Assembly: GCA_964017045.1 (NCBI GenBank)
Contig: OZ024810.1
Location: 14,616,204-14,680,203, forward strand
Direction: 5' to 3'
DNA from: Omphiscola glabra
Taxonomy: Eukaryota > Mollusca > Gastropoda > Lymnaeidae
Length of the DNA: 64,000 nucleotides
In this document: positions 1 to 9,744 of the stretch, piece after piece
How positions within the stretch are numbered: the stretch's first letter is position 1
Layout: the number at the start of each line of letters is the position of its first letter
Notes under the pieces: model-generated
The model's database searches: none
Told to the model about the DNA's origin: nothing
What the model saw: only the letters and a program-made list of their open reading frames with translations
Translations under genes and position numbers: made by a program

Positions 1-2
1 GT

Positions 3-60
<58 letters not shown>
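1..60. repeat. poly(T) tract
   Basis: The window opens with an almost pure T run of about 55 bases. It could be the poly(A) tail of a minus-strand retro-insertion or a simple repeat at an assembly edge. The following 1.1 kb (61-1200) is AT-rich, and I see no gene in it. Confidence 0.8.
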
Positions 61-1200
61 ACTTGGTAGAAGGGTCCAATTTTTACGCCTGAACAGAGGA
101 AAAATGAGAAATTCAGCAAATATATTCTATACATTTTAATCAGCCATATATATGCTAGTTTACAAAGTCACCCATTGAGAGATGCATTTTTGTTCCTTTA
201 TTTATATTAAATCAAGGTAAAATACTGGGAACTTGGTATATACAATTATTTTATGCAGTTGTATCCCTTGAAATAGCCATTTCATGTAATAGATATAAAA
301 AAAAAATGTTTAGGACCGTATTATTTCAAAGAGTAAAGGAACTTAAAAACGATTACAATTGGAGAACACTTTGAAATGTGACCTCGCAACGCAAAGTGTT
401 GAGTGGGGGAAAATTAAAATTATGTTAAATAGTTTTTTACTCACTAACTTTCGAGGAGCTGAAACATTCATTCAAACTCATATAACGCTCACTTCATATT
501 AGAAGTAAAGAAGATAAATTTGTTTTTAAAAAAAAGTATTTTTATTTTAATTTTTTTTTTCTTTTAAATAAAGACAGAACATTCCAAATAAACAGAAACA
601 GTTTTTGATTTTGCAGGTTTCATAGAATATGTCATGAACAAGTTCAGACTAGTGAGCTCACAATAATTTCATGTCTGTGTATAATTATATCAATGTTATA
701 TTTCTGTTTTTTAAAGGTTCCTACGACATAATATGTCATGTAATATTATTATTATTTGACTTGAAAATAATATTGGCGCATAAGGACAAAAAATCACCTT
801 TGTGGCAACCAATTATATGAACATAATGTATTATATTTTGAGGCTGAAGTTTATATCATGGAATGTGATGAATGATATCAAAAACATATTTGACATTTAT
901 TGCTAGTAACATATCAAATAAGAAATATGAGACATATTGATATTGAAGACTAAACATAGTGGACACAAAAGGGTCAAAGAGATGGCAACAATGTTGATAC
1001 GGCAAATGTGACGTGGAGTACGTATTTAATTTGTATTATTGTTTTATTTCCATCTCCTTATATGTTGGCACTATAAGCGCCCCAACCCGGCAATATGTTG
1101 GCACTATAAGCGCCCCAACCCTGTGCCGTGGAACATGTGTCTTACATATAGCTGCTGTCTTACTCCGAAAAGGAAAAGGACTGCTGGTCTAGACCATGGA

Positions 1201-1970
1201 GTGCCACAGAAAGTACAAGAGCAAAGACAAAAGAGTAGGTCTAATAAACTGTGGTGTGTCACGGGATGTACACGAGCAAAGACAAAAGAGTAGGTGTAAT
1301 AAACTGTGGTGTGCCACAGGATGTACACGAGCAAAGACAAAAGAGTAGGTGTAATAAACTGTGGTGTGCCACAGGATGTACACGAGCAAAGACAAAAGAG
1401 TAGGTGTAATAAACTGTGGTGTGCCACAGGATGTACACGAGCAAAGACAAAAGAGTAGGTGTAATAAACTGTGGTGTGCCACGGGATGTACACGAGCAAA
1501 GACAAAAGAGTAGGTGTAATAAACTGTGGTGTGCCACGTGATGTACACGAGCAAAGACAAAAGAGTAGGTGTAATAAACTGTGGTGTGCCACGGGATGTA
1601 CACGAGCAAAGACAAAAGAGTAGGTGTAATAAACTGTGGTGTGCCACAGGATGTACACGAGCAAAGACAAAAGAGTAGGTGTAATAAACTGTGGTGTGCC
1701 ACGGGATGTACACGAGCAAAGACAAAAGAGTAGGTGTAATACACTGTGATGTGTCACGGGATATACACGAGCAAAGACAAAAGAGTAGGTCTAATACACT
1801 GTGGTGTGTCACGGGATATATATGAGCAAGGACATGACAGTAGGGTCTAATACATTGTGGTGTGTCACGGGATATATATGAGCAAGGACATGACAGTAGG
1901 GCTAATAAAATGTGATGTGCCAAACGATGTACAGGAGCAAAGACAAGAGAGTAGGTCTAATAAACTGTGC
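1201..1970. repeat. 55-bp minisatellite, about 14 copies
   Basis: A 55-bp unit containing GGATGTACACGAGCAAAG and AATAAACTGTGGTGTGCCAC repeats head to tail. The central copies are nearly identical and the right-hand copies, after about 1740, are more diverged. The minus strand is free of stops in all three frames across most of the array. This gives overlapping open frames of 160-244 codons, as expected when a stop-free unit has a length not divisible by three. No splice or start context supports translation. Confidence 0.95.
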
Positions 1971-2996
1971 CACGCTCTTCATTCAAACTAAATTTAAAGA
2001 CTTTGCATGAGGCATGATTTTTCATGATAATATGCAGGAGGTTCAAACGTCGCCATTATAAGGAAATATTAAAGGAATGCATGTGAAAATAAAATACAAA
2101 CATAAAGGACTTAAATTTTGTGAGAGTAAAGATGGATAACTAATTAAGGAAATTAGTAAAGTACTAGACATGTGGGATGAGTATTTTGAGGAAATAGTAA
2201 ATGCAGACAATGAACAAGATTAATATTATGGATGACAATACCCTTTAATAAACTCCCAACTTTTTGATAATTTTTTTCTGAAGTAAACAAAAAACTCTGT
2301 TAAAAACATAAAGCCCCCGAAGAAGACCTTATCACAGCAGAACTTATGAAATATGGAAGAAACGAAATTTGCAATCAGATACATAAACTTATAGCTAACA
2401 TTAATTAAGCAAATAAGTAAATAAAAGATAGAATGTTGTAGAATTCATTTTTATTATTAAAACAAAAATATGTTCTCGTGATGTAAATATTAATGTGTCT
2501 CTGTTTAAAAAAAAACTCGCTCAATACGAGAACCCATATGTTTTATGAATACGCTTGATAAGAGCTAGTTAAGTTTCAGTATAATACAGTAATGGCAAAT
2601 ACACTCATTCCAATGGTAAACAAAGACATACCCATTTGGAATTCAGGTTATAACACAATAATAGAATTGAGATACTTTTTTGTTTACTTTAGGGTTGCAA
2701 ATAGGAACATGTATTTTAGCCAATTATTGTTAACTCACACTCATGGGCGCGCACGCAATGCGTAATATATAATACGATGTTCAGTAAACAAAAGAAGATA
2801 TTTCCATTCTTCAATACTTAATTATGATTATGACTACGGGAACTCACACATTTATGGTGATTAAAATGTCAAATAAATACTAAAATAATTAATCTTTAAG
2901 GTGTGATGAGTTAAGATCACTGGAAAAAGTTTACAAAATATCACAACTGAATTAATATTTTACCAAGGCTATTAAAGCATACGTTTATATTTATTA

Positions 2997-3033
<37 letters not shown>

Positions 3034-3137
3034 CTAATATATGTAAAAACAGCTTTAAAAAATGAATTTAAAATGTAACAATGTTAAGAATGTCTAGTGT
3101 TAAAATAAAATCAAATACAGTAACTTTAAAACATTAA
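1971..3137. other. gene-free AT-rich spacer
   Basis: This is AT-rich DNA between the 55-bp array and the 3' end of GIMAP A. It includes a (TA)n microsatellite at 3000-3032. A TTTATT at about 2989 would be an AATAAA poly(A) signal for GIMAP A on the minus strand, roughly 145 bp past its stop codon. I see nothing else supportable. Confidence 0.5.
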
Positions 3138-4442
3138 TCAAAAACGGAAAAGCTTTCTAAGAGGCCACGTGACCACCTTGACAACCTTTGTGAAGAATCC
3201 TTCGTCGTTCTCAGCTTTAGCAGCCTTGTATCTTCTCTCAAGTTCCTCTACTTCTTTCCTCTGTTTCTCCCTCTCTCTTTCCATCTCCTTATACAGCTGT
3301 TGTTCTTCCTCTTCTCTCTCTCTTCTCCTTCGCTCCTGCAGTTCTCTCATTTGTTTCTCCTGCTGCCTTTGCAGCTCCTTCCTCCGTTCGTCCTCCATCC
3401 TCTCCTGCTTGATGAGCATTTCATATTCTTCCCTCTGGCGCTTTAGTTCCTCCTTGTACTTTCTCTCCCTCTCCGCTTCTTGCCTTCTCATCTTCTCCTT
3501 CTCTGCGGTTATTCGCTGGGAGAATTTGATCTCATCGACGACCGTGTTCTGTATAGACTTAACAGTTTGCACCAGATCATGAAGAGCCCCGGTACCTTCA
3601 TCCTGTGCCGATATGGTATGATATAGTTCCTCCGCCCTGATGAACAGCTCATCTAGATGCACAATCCTGTCTTCGGGCTCGATTGTGTTTTGAATGACTT
3701 GCAGCTTGTGTAATATGAGACTCGTTTCCTGCATTGTCTCTTCTTTTATCATTGGCTTTTTGGCTTCGATCATCAGCCTGTCCCGTACAGCTTTGGCATT
3801 CTTGAAATTATCGTCATTGTAGCGATGCCCGCTGGAGCTCAAATGATCGACCATTTGGATGAGCTCTGAAATTTGTTTAGCTTTCTTGGCTTCATCTTGG
3901 GTCCTGTTATCAAACAAAATCACCCTTTTGTTACATTCTCGTAAAAGTTCCTGGAAGACTCCGTCCTGCTCAGCACACCACTGCTGAAATGTCTGACCCG
4001 ATTCTTCACTTTCGCTTTGGAAATTGTCCCCACACGTCATGACAAGGATACAATAACTCTTGATAAAGGTTTCGCCGAAAATCTTCTTTAGAAACCCGAT
4101 GGTGTCCTGGTCTTCGGCTGTGAACCTCCCACCGAATTTAACGACCAGGAGAAAGGCGTGATATCCCCTTGGGTTGGCAGATATGGCGTACTGCATGGCC
4201 CCCATCACGAGACTTATGGCCTTCTCATTGTCCATACGAGTGTCGCCAACCCCCGGTCCGTCGACAACCTTGATCTTGCGTCCGTTGTGCTCACCGAATT
4301 CGTAAGCTACATCTTTTGTGACAGACGACGAGCTAGATTTACTGACGAAGGCTTTGCGTCTCAAGATCGAGTTCCCCAGGGCACTCTTTCCATTGCCAGT
4401 CTTACCAATCATTAAAAGATCGATGTCAGTTGCACTCTGCAT
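3138..4442 (-). CDS. GIMAP A: AIG1-type GTPase with coiled coil and hydrophobic C-terminus (434 aa)
   Basis: This is a GTPase of the immunity-associated (AIG1/GIMAP) family, predicted to bind GTP and assemble at membranes. Motifs seen: G1/P-loop GKTGNGKS at residues 13-20; a G2 threonine in SSSVTKD (about 42); G3 DGPGVGDT at 61-68; the GIMAP signature FGGRFTAEDQDT; a G4-like TCGD; and a G5-like LFDNRT. After the G domain (about 7-215) comes a helical linker, then a long E/R/K/Q-rich coiled coil (about 300-412). The last 20 residues are hydrophobic and basic with W-P-L-R-K-L-F, a plausible membrane-binding helix. The ATG at 4442 follows a splice acceptor (CTGCAG, exon from 4473), so the CDS is one exon and the 5'UTR is split. 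It is closest by eye to GIMAP C and diverges from GIMAP B. Family assignment is firm; the cellular target is unknown. Confidence 0.95.
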   Translation of the reverse strand: MQSATDIDLLMIGKTGNGKSALGNSILRRKAFVSKSSSSSVTKDVAYEFGEHNGRKIKVVDGPGVGDTRMDNEKAISLVMGAMQYAISANPRGYHAFLLVVKFGGRFTAEDQDTIGFLKKIFGETFIKSYCILVMTCGDNFQSESEESGQTFQQWCAEQDGVFQELLRECNKRVILFDNRTQDEAKKAKQISELIQMVDHLSSSGHRYNDDNFKNAKAVRDRLMIEAKKPMIKEETMQETSLILHKLQVIQNTIEPEDRIVHLDELFIRAEELYHTISAQDEGTGALHDLVQTVKSIQNTVVDEIKFSQRITAEKEKMRRQEAERERKYKEELKRQREEYEMLIKQERMEDERRKELQRQQEKQMRELQERRRREREEEEQQLYKEMEREREKQRKEVEELERRYKAAKAENDEGFFTKVVKVVTWPLRKLFRF

Positions 4443-4473
4443 GACGTGATTCTTTTTTGAAGTGTTTTATAAT

Positions 4474-5662
4474 CTGCAGAATGAACAAATGAATTCATAT
4501 TTTAAAATAACTTTTAAAAGTGGGACAAATGTGCAAAAAGGAAAACGGTCCTTCTATAGTCTTGAATTAATCCAAATTTAATATATTTCTATAACATTTG
4601 TGTATTTGTTTAAATATTTGTATAATCCTCATATTTAGAAGTAGACCAATGATTGTAAGTCTTTATTTACGTTTTCTTTCTGATTAAGAATTGTGAATGA
4701 ACATATACAAAATAAAAGCTTCTATCCCATGCAGTGCATTCAACTGGCAAAGGACAACTGAACCTGTCCTAATTTCAATGCTGTGTACAAAACCAAGAAT
4801 AATAATTTCAGTATCTACAGCACAAAACACTGTAGTGTTTTAGTGAGATAAATAGCAAGGCAATGTTGATAAGCAAGTTTTTGATATAAGGGTGAAGTGT
4901 AAGCCAAGTTTCCGAACAACTAGACCTTGATACACAATCTCTTTGCGAACCCTTAACACTGGCATGTTTTACTACACTCATAAGTGTGTGTGTGAGTGTT
5001 TTATTTTATAACTTATCAGTTTATCCTTTTCTTGGACCGATTATGCAAGGGCACAGGTCGCACACCCAAAAGGGCGGCGCTGCTTCCAGTACGCCTACAG
5101 TTTTAATGGTTTAATCATTTGGTAAGTAAGGCAGCACCTAAATAAAAAAAAAAATCGGTAAATGCGAAGAGATGGCACCGCGTTTTTTTTACCATGGCCG
5201 CCAACATGATTGCTGTGACCCTTAAAATTAAAAATAAAACGTTTAAAAATAATTTTAAAATTTCCTAAAATGTATCCATAACCCTAACCTGAACCCTAAA
5301 TCTATCCCTAAACCTAACCTGAACCCTAAATGTAACCCCAACGAGGTCACGGTGCTATCTCTTAGCATTAGCCAAAAATATCTACCCACTACGGTATTGA
5401 CCACAAAACAAATGTTTTTTTGTTGTTTTGTTTTGTTAAAATGAAAGCGTTACTACATTTTGTAAAAATAACTGTTTAATTAGATCATATCAGTTGGGTA
5501 AAACAAAAGGTATCACATCGGATTAAACAAAAATTCTGCCCTACATGCTATAGGTAAACGTAAATAACAACTTACATACAAGTGTGTAACAACATAACTT
5601 TCTTCTAACACAGTGTTACCTTTACCCACATCGATACATCTTAGAAGAGTAATTGCGGGAAT
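4474..5662 (-). other. 5'UTR intron region of GIMAP A
   Basis: The acceptor TTCATTCTGCAG ends at 4474 on the minus strand. A candidate donor AAAG/GTAAC lies just below 5640, downstream of the TATA box at 5694-5688, so a short non-coding first exon is inferred. The interval contains a MITE (5169-5363) and otherwise AT-rich DNA without convincing coding potential. The exact donor and transcription start are inferred, not proven. Confidence 0.5.
5169..5363. mobile_element. MITE-like repeat with telomere-like CCTAA core, copy 1
   Basis: The ends are inverted: AGAGATGGCACCG at the left and CGGTGCTATCTCT at the right, with one mismatch. The interior has a 'GGCCGCCAACATGATTG' block and reiterated CCTAACCTGAACCCTAAAT. 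A second copy lies in the opposite orientation at about 32110-32323 with matching order of the internal blocks. It is therefore a dispersed non-autonomous element rather than an interstitial telomere. No clear target-site duplication was found. Confidence 0.7.
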
Positions 5663-5687
5663 TTAAGTAACACGAAAACGTCACATG

Positions 5688-5694
5688 TTTTATA
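5688..5694 (-). promoter_or_regulatory. TATA box of GIMAP A
   Basis: TATAAAA on the minus strand, immediately below a cluster of Rel-like sites (5773-5878) and about 1.25 kb upstream of the GIMAP A ATG. Initiation would fall near 5660. A donor-like AAAG/GTAAC follows, consistent with a short non-coding exon spliced to 4473. Confidence 0.55.
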
Positions 5695-5772
5695 GGGAAA
5701 TTGTATTGCAGATCGTGTTGAATCTTGATTAAGTTTTGCGTTTTCTGCACAACGTCTAGAGCTGAACAAGGT

Positions 5773-5878
5773 GGGTTTTCCCGCTTTTACTTTTACACGC
5801 TTTGAAAGCCAAATTTCCCCAGGAGATGCAGTAAGATATCTTTTCTGGGAAAACGCCAACGCTGCCGTGGGAATTCCG
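5773..5878. promoter_or_regulatory. NF-kB/Rel-like site cluster between divergent GIMAP A and B
   Basis: Within about 105 bp lie GGGTTTTCCC (5773-5782, reverse complement GGGAAAACCC), ATTTCCCCAGGAG (5813-5825), GGGAAAACGCC (about 5848) and GGGAATTCCG (5869-5878). These resemble the Rel/Dorsal consensus GGG-W4-CCM or the kB consensus GGGRNWYYCC. The cluster sits between a minus-strand TATA box (5694) and a plus-strand TATA-like sequence with splice donor (5916-5968). It is therefore placed to serve both divergent GIMAP genes. Confidence 0.55.
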
Positions 5879-5915
5879 CGTTGAATTGAGTAACCGCCTC
5901 GCAGTGTCATATCGT

Positions 5916-5968
5916 CTTTATTTAGTCCAGGGTCCACCCTTGGCTTCAACAGGACAGACAAAGTAAGT
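5916..5968 (+). promoter_or_regulatory. candidate GIMAP B core promoter and first-exon donor
   Basis: TTTATTTA (5917-5924) is a weak TATA-like element. ACAAA/GTAAGT has its exon end at 5962 and is a strong splice donor on the plus strand. Joining it to the acceptor CACACAG at 8426 would give GIMAP B a very short non-coding first exon and an intron of about 2.46 kb. The start site is inferred only, and another first exon nearer 8 kb cannot be excluded. Confidence 0.35.
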
Positions 5969-6122
5969 TTAATGTTATTAACTGTTATATAGTGGGTTAG
6001 CATTATTTTAATACTATCTGTATTTTATTGTTTAAAAAGTCTATAGTGTGTCTTTTACTTTGTGACGCGAGTTACTTTAGGGTATTCTGATAAGAGGTAT
6101 GTAGTTTCCTTTAACTTAAGAG

Positions 6123-6453
6123 CACTGTTTCCCAAACTATCTATTCTGCATATCACCTATAAATTGTTTTATTAGTCTTTTACCGACTACGAGTTATTTG
6201 AATAGTCTCACACCCCCTTGTTTTACTATTTCTCGCACCCACTATAACTTTTTGTATTTAATAAGAGAACTGTTAAATTTTGAATACACATGTTTGACTG
6301 TTTGTATAAAGGACAATGTTAATGATGTAAAGTTTACACATCTATAAACCTTGATCTATATTTTTCTTACATGCCCTTTCCTCAAACCCCTTGAAATATC
6401 TTTTCTTATCCCCGGAGTAGAGGGTGCGGGTGGCCCCATGGTGTGAAACGCTG
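6123..6453. mobile_element. hAT-type MITE, degenerate
   Basis: The left end CACTGTTTCCCAAACT and right end GTGTGAAACGCTG are imperfect inverted copies of the common hAT terminus CAGTGTTTCCCAAAC. The 8-bp flanks CTTAAGAG and CTTAATGG match at 6 of 8 positions, compatible with an old target-site duplication. No transposase is encoded. Confidence 0.55.
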
Positions 6454-7931
6454 CTTAATGGGCTATCACCCTTGCAGATTTTTTATCATTTCAATAGCTA
6501 AAAAAAGTTTCTCACTGCAATAGATTTCATATCTATGAGAGGTTTAAAATGAGATCAACCATAGGCAGGTGCGTCGTGTGACTTTTGAAGGCTTATCTGC
6601 TTCCGTTTCTTTTAGTGTACTCCTTGAATTCAAAACAGATTGTTTTTAAAAAAAAATCTAAATCGTTTTGGGCCCAATAAAATTGGAGGCGCCCAGCAGC
6701 CTCAAGGGCTGCAAGACCAACACGGCGGCTGTGGCTATGAGACATCCTGCAAACCAAGGGGTTTGCCAGACCCACTCAACGACCAAGACTAGAAGGCTCC
6801 CTGCCGCCCCAGGTGTTGCAAGACCCACACGAAGGCTCCGACTATGGGTCTTTATACGAATGCGTGCTTGAAAATGTGCGATTCGTTAGCCACTCTGACA
6901 CGAGCAAATATCGAATGGAGATTCGTCCATTTTAAGTTAAATAAAGTCTCATTTACCTTTTTTTAAAATCTTTACTTAGATGCAACACCGCAATTTTAAT
7001 TATTTTTATTCACATGCTATATTAAATATTCTAAAGCAAGGATCCTTAAACTCCAGCCCAAGGGCCGTATCCTTAACCCAGGTTGACTGGCCGTCTTACG
7101 GGAGCCCGAGTACCAGTGAAAATTATAGACTCGGACATTGACCATATATTTAGCATTAAGCAAGACCATATTTCCAAATGAAATAGTGATAGATGTATGT
7201 TTAGTGAACGTGTTCTTTATATTAAATTTAGTTTGGTTATGTTGTTTTTGTGTGGTGTTTGTGTGTTTTCTTTACCACAACTGTTAAGCAGTGCGTATTC
7301 GTTCATTTTTTTTCGTCTGGCCCCTAACAGTCTATGGGAAATAGTGAACTGATTAAAGAGATTACTGTACCCTCTTCTAATGTCTTATCGCACTGAAAAC
7401 TTGTTATCATTACATTGCTGAAAAAAATATATATATAGGAACATGTTAACTATAGACGAATGCCGGCTAATGAGGTATATACACGGTACGCGAGTGATAA
7501 AAAAATAAAATATAAATGTGCTCAACAAATGATTTCTGTTGCGAACAGACAAGAAAAATAAATAGGGTTTGGGGGTTGGGGGTGGAGGGGCTAACATCGC
7601 TCAAAGAAAATATAAATTATTTGGATATTATTTCAGATGATAATGTATTTGAAAATCTTTTATTATTTAATTTTTATTTTGTTTTAACCAAAGAAGGCAT
7701 TTGGTCCGATCGAGACTTATTTTATTAGTACATTTATCTCATCCCTGACATTTCTGCTTATTGATGGTTTCTTCACAGACTCCCGTATCGCTTTCATCCG
7801 CACTGCAAGTAAAAGATCACTTAAAAGTGCTGATTCTGTAAACTTATATGTTTTCATATTTGAAATATAAAATATATGGAGCCAGAAAAATGCTGGGCCT
7901 GTACTACGGGATAATTCATGGGACGGTTTTA
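6454..7931. other. gene-free interval in the inferred GIMAP B 5' intron
   Basis: It contains a short GC-richer block (6680-6850) and a fragment at about 7037-7080 beginning GGATCCTTAAACTCCAGCCC, a sequence type seen at ends of hAT elements. The rest is AT-rich DNA. Short open frames here lack start or splice context and I do not call them. Confidence 0.4.
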
Positions 7932-8101
7932 AGCTAGTTAACTATGGTAAATAATACTATGTTTTTAAAAGCTAGGTGACTATGGTAAATAATACTATGT
8001 TTTTAAAAGCTAGGTAACTATGGTAAATAATACTATGTTTTTAAAAGCTAGGTAACTATGGTAAATAATACTATGTTTTTAAAAGCTAGGTAACTATGGT
8101 G
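7932..8101. repeat. 38-bp tandem repeat, about 4.5 copies
   Basis: The unit contains GCTAGGTAACTATGGTAAAT and ATACTATGTTTTTAAAA. Copies are nearly identical, differing mainly at GGTGAC versus GGTAAC, so amplification looks recent. It ends about 325 bp before the coding exon of GIMAP B. Confidence 0.9.
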
Positions 8102-8427
8102 ACAAATGCCCTGTCTGATAACAAGAAAAGAACTAGAATTAGCTCATGTTTATTTATTTCTTTTTAAACAGGCAACATATAATATCTAAAGGAACGATTT
8201 TATAGGTTTTTTGTTCAGCTTAAAATATATATTCTTCATTATGAATGTGTTGAAGTTTGATTTGAGTTTAACCAACATTATAACTGGAATGGGAAATTTA
8301 AACAAACTTTTTTTTTTTAAAATCCTTTAACAGTTTATATTCGTATCAATATTTATTATTAAGCTCATTAACGTGAATGTCAAAACTAAACAATTAAAAA
8401 GTTTAACTACTTTATCTTTCACACAGA

Positions 8428-9744
8428 ATGTCTTCAGCTCCCGTATCACGCGGTGCCCTTGACCTTCTTCTTATAGGTAAAACTGGAAATGGGAAAAGCG
8501 CCACGGGTAACACAATTCTGCGGAGGAAGTCATTCAAGTGCGTTCCCAACTCAACCTCCGTGACCAAAAAGACACAGTCAGATTACTCAAATGTTCACGG
8601 TCGGGTCATTAAGGTCGTCGATGGTCCAGGGGTCGGGGATACCGACATGAACGAAGAGGACGCCCTTAAATTGGTGATAGACACCGTCCAGCAGGCGATT
8701 GCTGCCAATCCTGACGGATACCACGCGTTTCTTCTCGTCGTCAGGTTTGGCGGTAGGTTTACAAAAGAGGACAGCCAGACCATCAAGCTACTCAAGGGGG
8801 TCTTCGGTGACGATTTCGTCAGCAAATATTGCATCTTAGTAGTGACATGCGGGGACAATTACGACCCTGAAGAGACTGGGTACGCAGACTTCAATGATTG
8901 GTGTCGCAATCAGAGTGGTGTTTTCAAAGAATTGGTTGAAGAGTGCAACAAGCGCGTCGTGTTGTTCGATAACAGAACCAAGGACGAAGCTAAGTTAATT
9001 GAACAGCATAACCGGTTGCTTGGTCTGGTCGACGGCCTTAGTGCTCTTGGGTTGAGGTACAGCGGGAAACAATTTCAGCTAGCGCAGAAGCAGCGAGATC
9101 GAATTCTAGTCGATGCAAGAGTACCGATGATACGCGAAGAGAGTTTCAGAGAGACGAGTCTGATCCTTCAACAACTGGGCCAGGTGCCGCTGGATGAACC
9201 GGAAAAACAGATCCAACAGTTGGAGGAAATGAGAGAACGCATAGAGGCTGTACGTACGAGCATAATGAATGAAGACAAAGGTACCGGGGCTTTGAACTCT
9301 GTCATAAAGAATGTCGAAAGCATCAAGACATGCGTGACTGACCAACTGACCAATGCCCATAACGCAATTGAGATTAAGCAGCGACAGGAAAAACAGAAGC
9401 AGGAGATCGAGAGACTCAGAGTGGAAAGAGAAGAGAAGCAAAGGGCTTTGGACGAGGAGCAGAGAAAGGAACTCGAAGACCGGATCGCCTTGATGGAGGA
9501 GGAGCGAGAGAAGAATGAAGAGGAGATGCAGCAGATGATGAGGTCCCAGGTCGCGTTAAGAAATAGAGCCCAAAACCTGGAAGACGAATATAGAACTGCG
9601 AAGGAAAGCAATACAGCAGACATCTTCAAAATGATTGGTCAAGCTCTCATGGAAGTGCTACCACATGTCATTGGGATGATTAAGAGTGCACTGAAGGATG
9701 ATGACGAAGATGGTGGAGCTAGACGAAACCCCAGACGTCATTAA
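8428..9744 (+). CDS. GIMAP B: AIG1-type GTPase with coiled coil and charged C-terminus (438 aa)
   Basis: AIG1/GIMAP GTPase in a single coding exon. The acceptor CACACAG ends at 8426 and the ATG follows one base later, which fixes the start. Motifs seen: G1 GKTGNGKS at 17-24; the G2 region TSVTKK; G3 DGPGVGDT; the family signature FGGRFTKEDSQT; a G4-like TCGD; a G5-like LFDNRT. A coiled coil rich in E, R, Q and K spans roughly 320-395. It is followed by a hydrophobic stretch (about 397-420) and an acidic-then-basic end (DDDEDGG, RRNPRRH). Unlike A and C, it lacks a W-P-x2-K-L-F end. It is the only plus-strand GIMAP here and is divergent with GIMAP A. Role inferred from the family: a GTP-dependent immune or cell-survival scaffold at a membrane. 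Confidence 0.95.
   Translation: MSSAPVSRGALDLLLIGKTGNGKSATGNTILRRKSFKCVPNSTSVTKKTQSDYSNVHGRVIKVVDGPGVGDTDMNEEDALKLVIDTVQQAIAANPDGYHAFLLVVRFGGRFTKEDSQTIKLLKGVFGDDFVSKYCILVVTCGDNYDPEETGYADFNDWCRNQSGVFKELVEECNKRVVLFDNRTKDEAKLIEQHNRLLGLVDGLSALGLRYSGKQFQLAQKQRDRILVDARVPMIREESFRETSLILQQLGQVPLDEPEKQIQQLEEMRERIEAVRTSIMNEDKGTGALNSVIKNVESIKTCVTDQLTNAHNAIEIKQRQEKQKQEIERLRVEREEKQRALDEEQRKELEDRIALMEEEREKNEEEMQQMMRSQVALRNRAQNLEDEYRTAKESNTADIFKMIGQALMEVLPHVIGMIKSALKDDDEDGGARRNPRRH

Noticed and set aside
1104..1923. Open frames of 217 and 244 codons, leucine- and cysteine-rich repeats
   Set aside because: Translation of the 55-bp minisatellite; the unit has no stop in any minus-strand frame.
3169..3582. Serine/leucine/cysteine-rich plus-strand frame, and like frames under GIMAP B and C
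   Set aside because: Antisense shadows of the E/R/K-rich coiled-coil coding sequence.
5279..5340. Interstitial telomere tract
   Set aside because: The CCTAA-rich core is part of a dispersed element with a second copy at about 32130, and the units are not perfect TTAGGG.
5641..6003. 120-codon minus-strand frame
   Set aside because: It overlaps the TATA box, Rel-like cluster and inferred first exon of GIMAP A, and has no recognisable domain.
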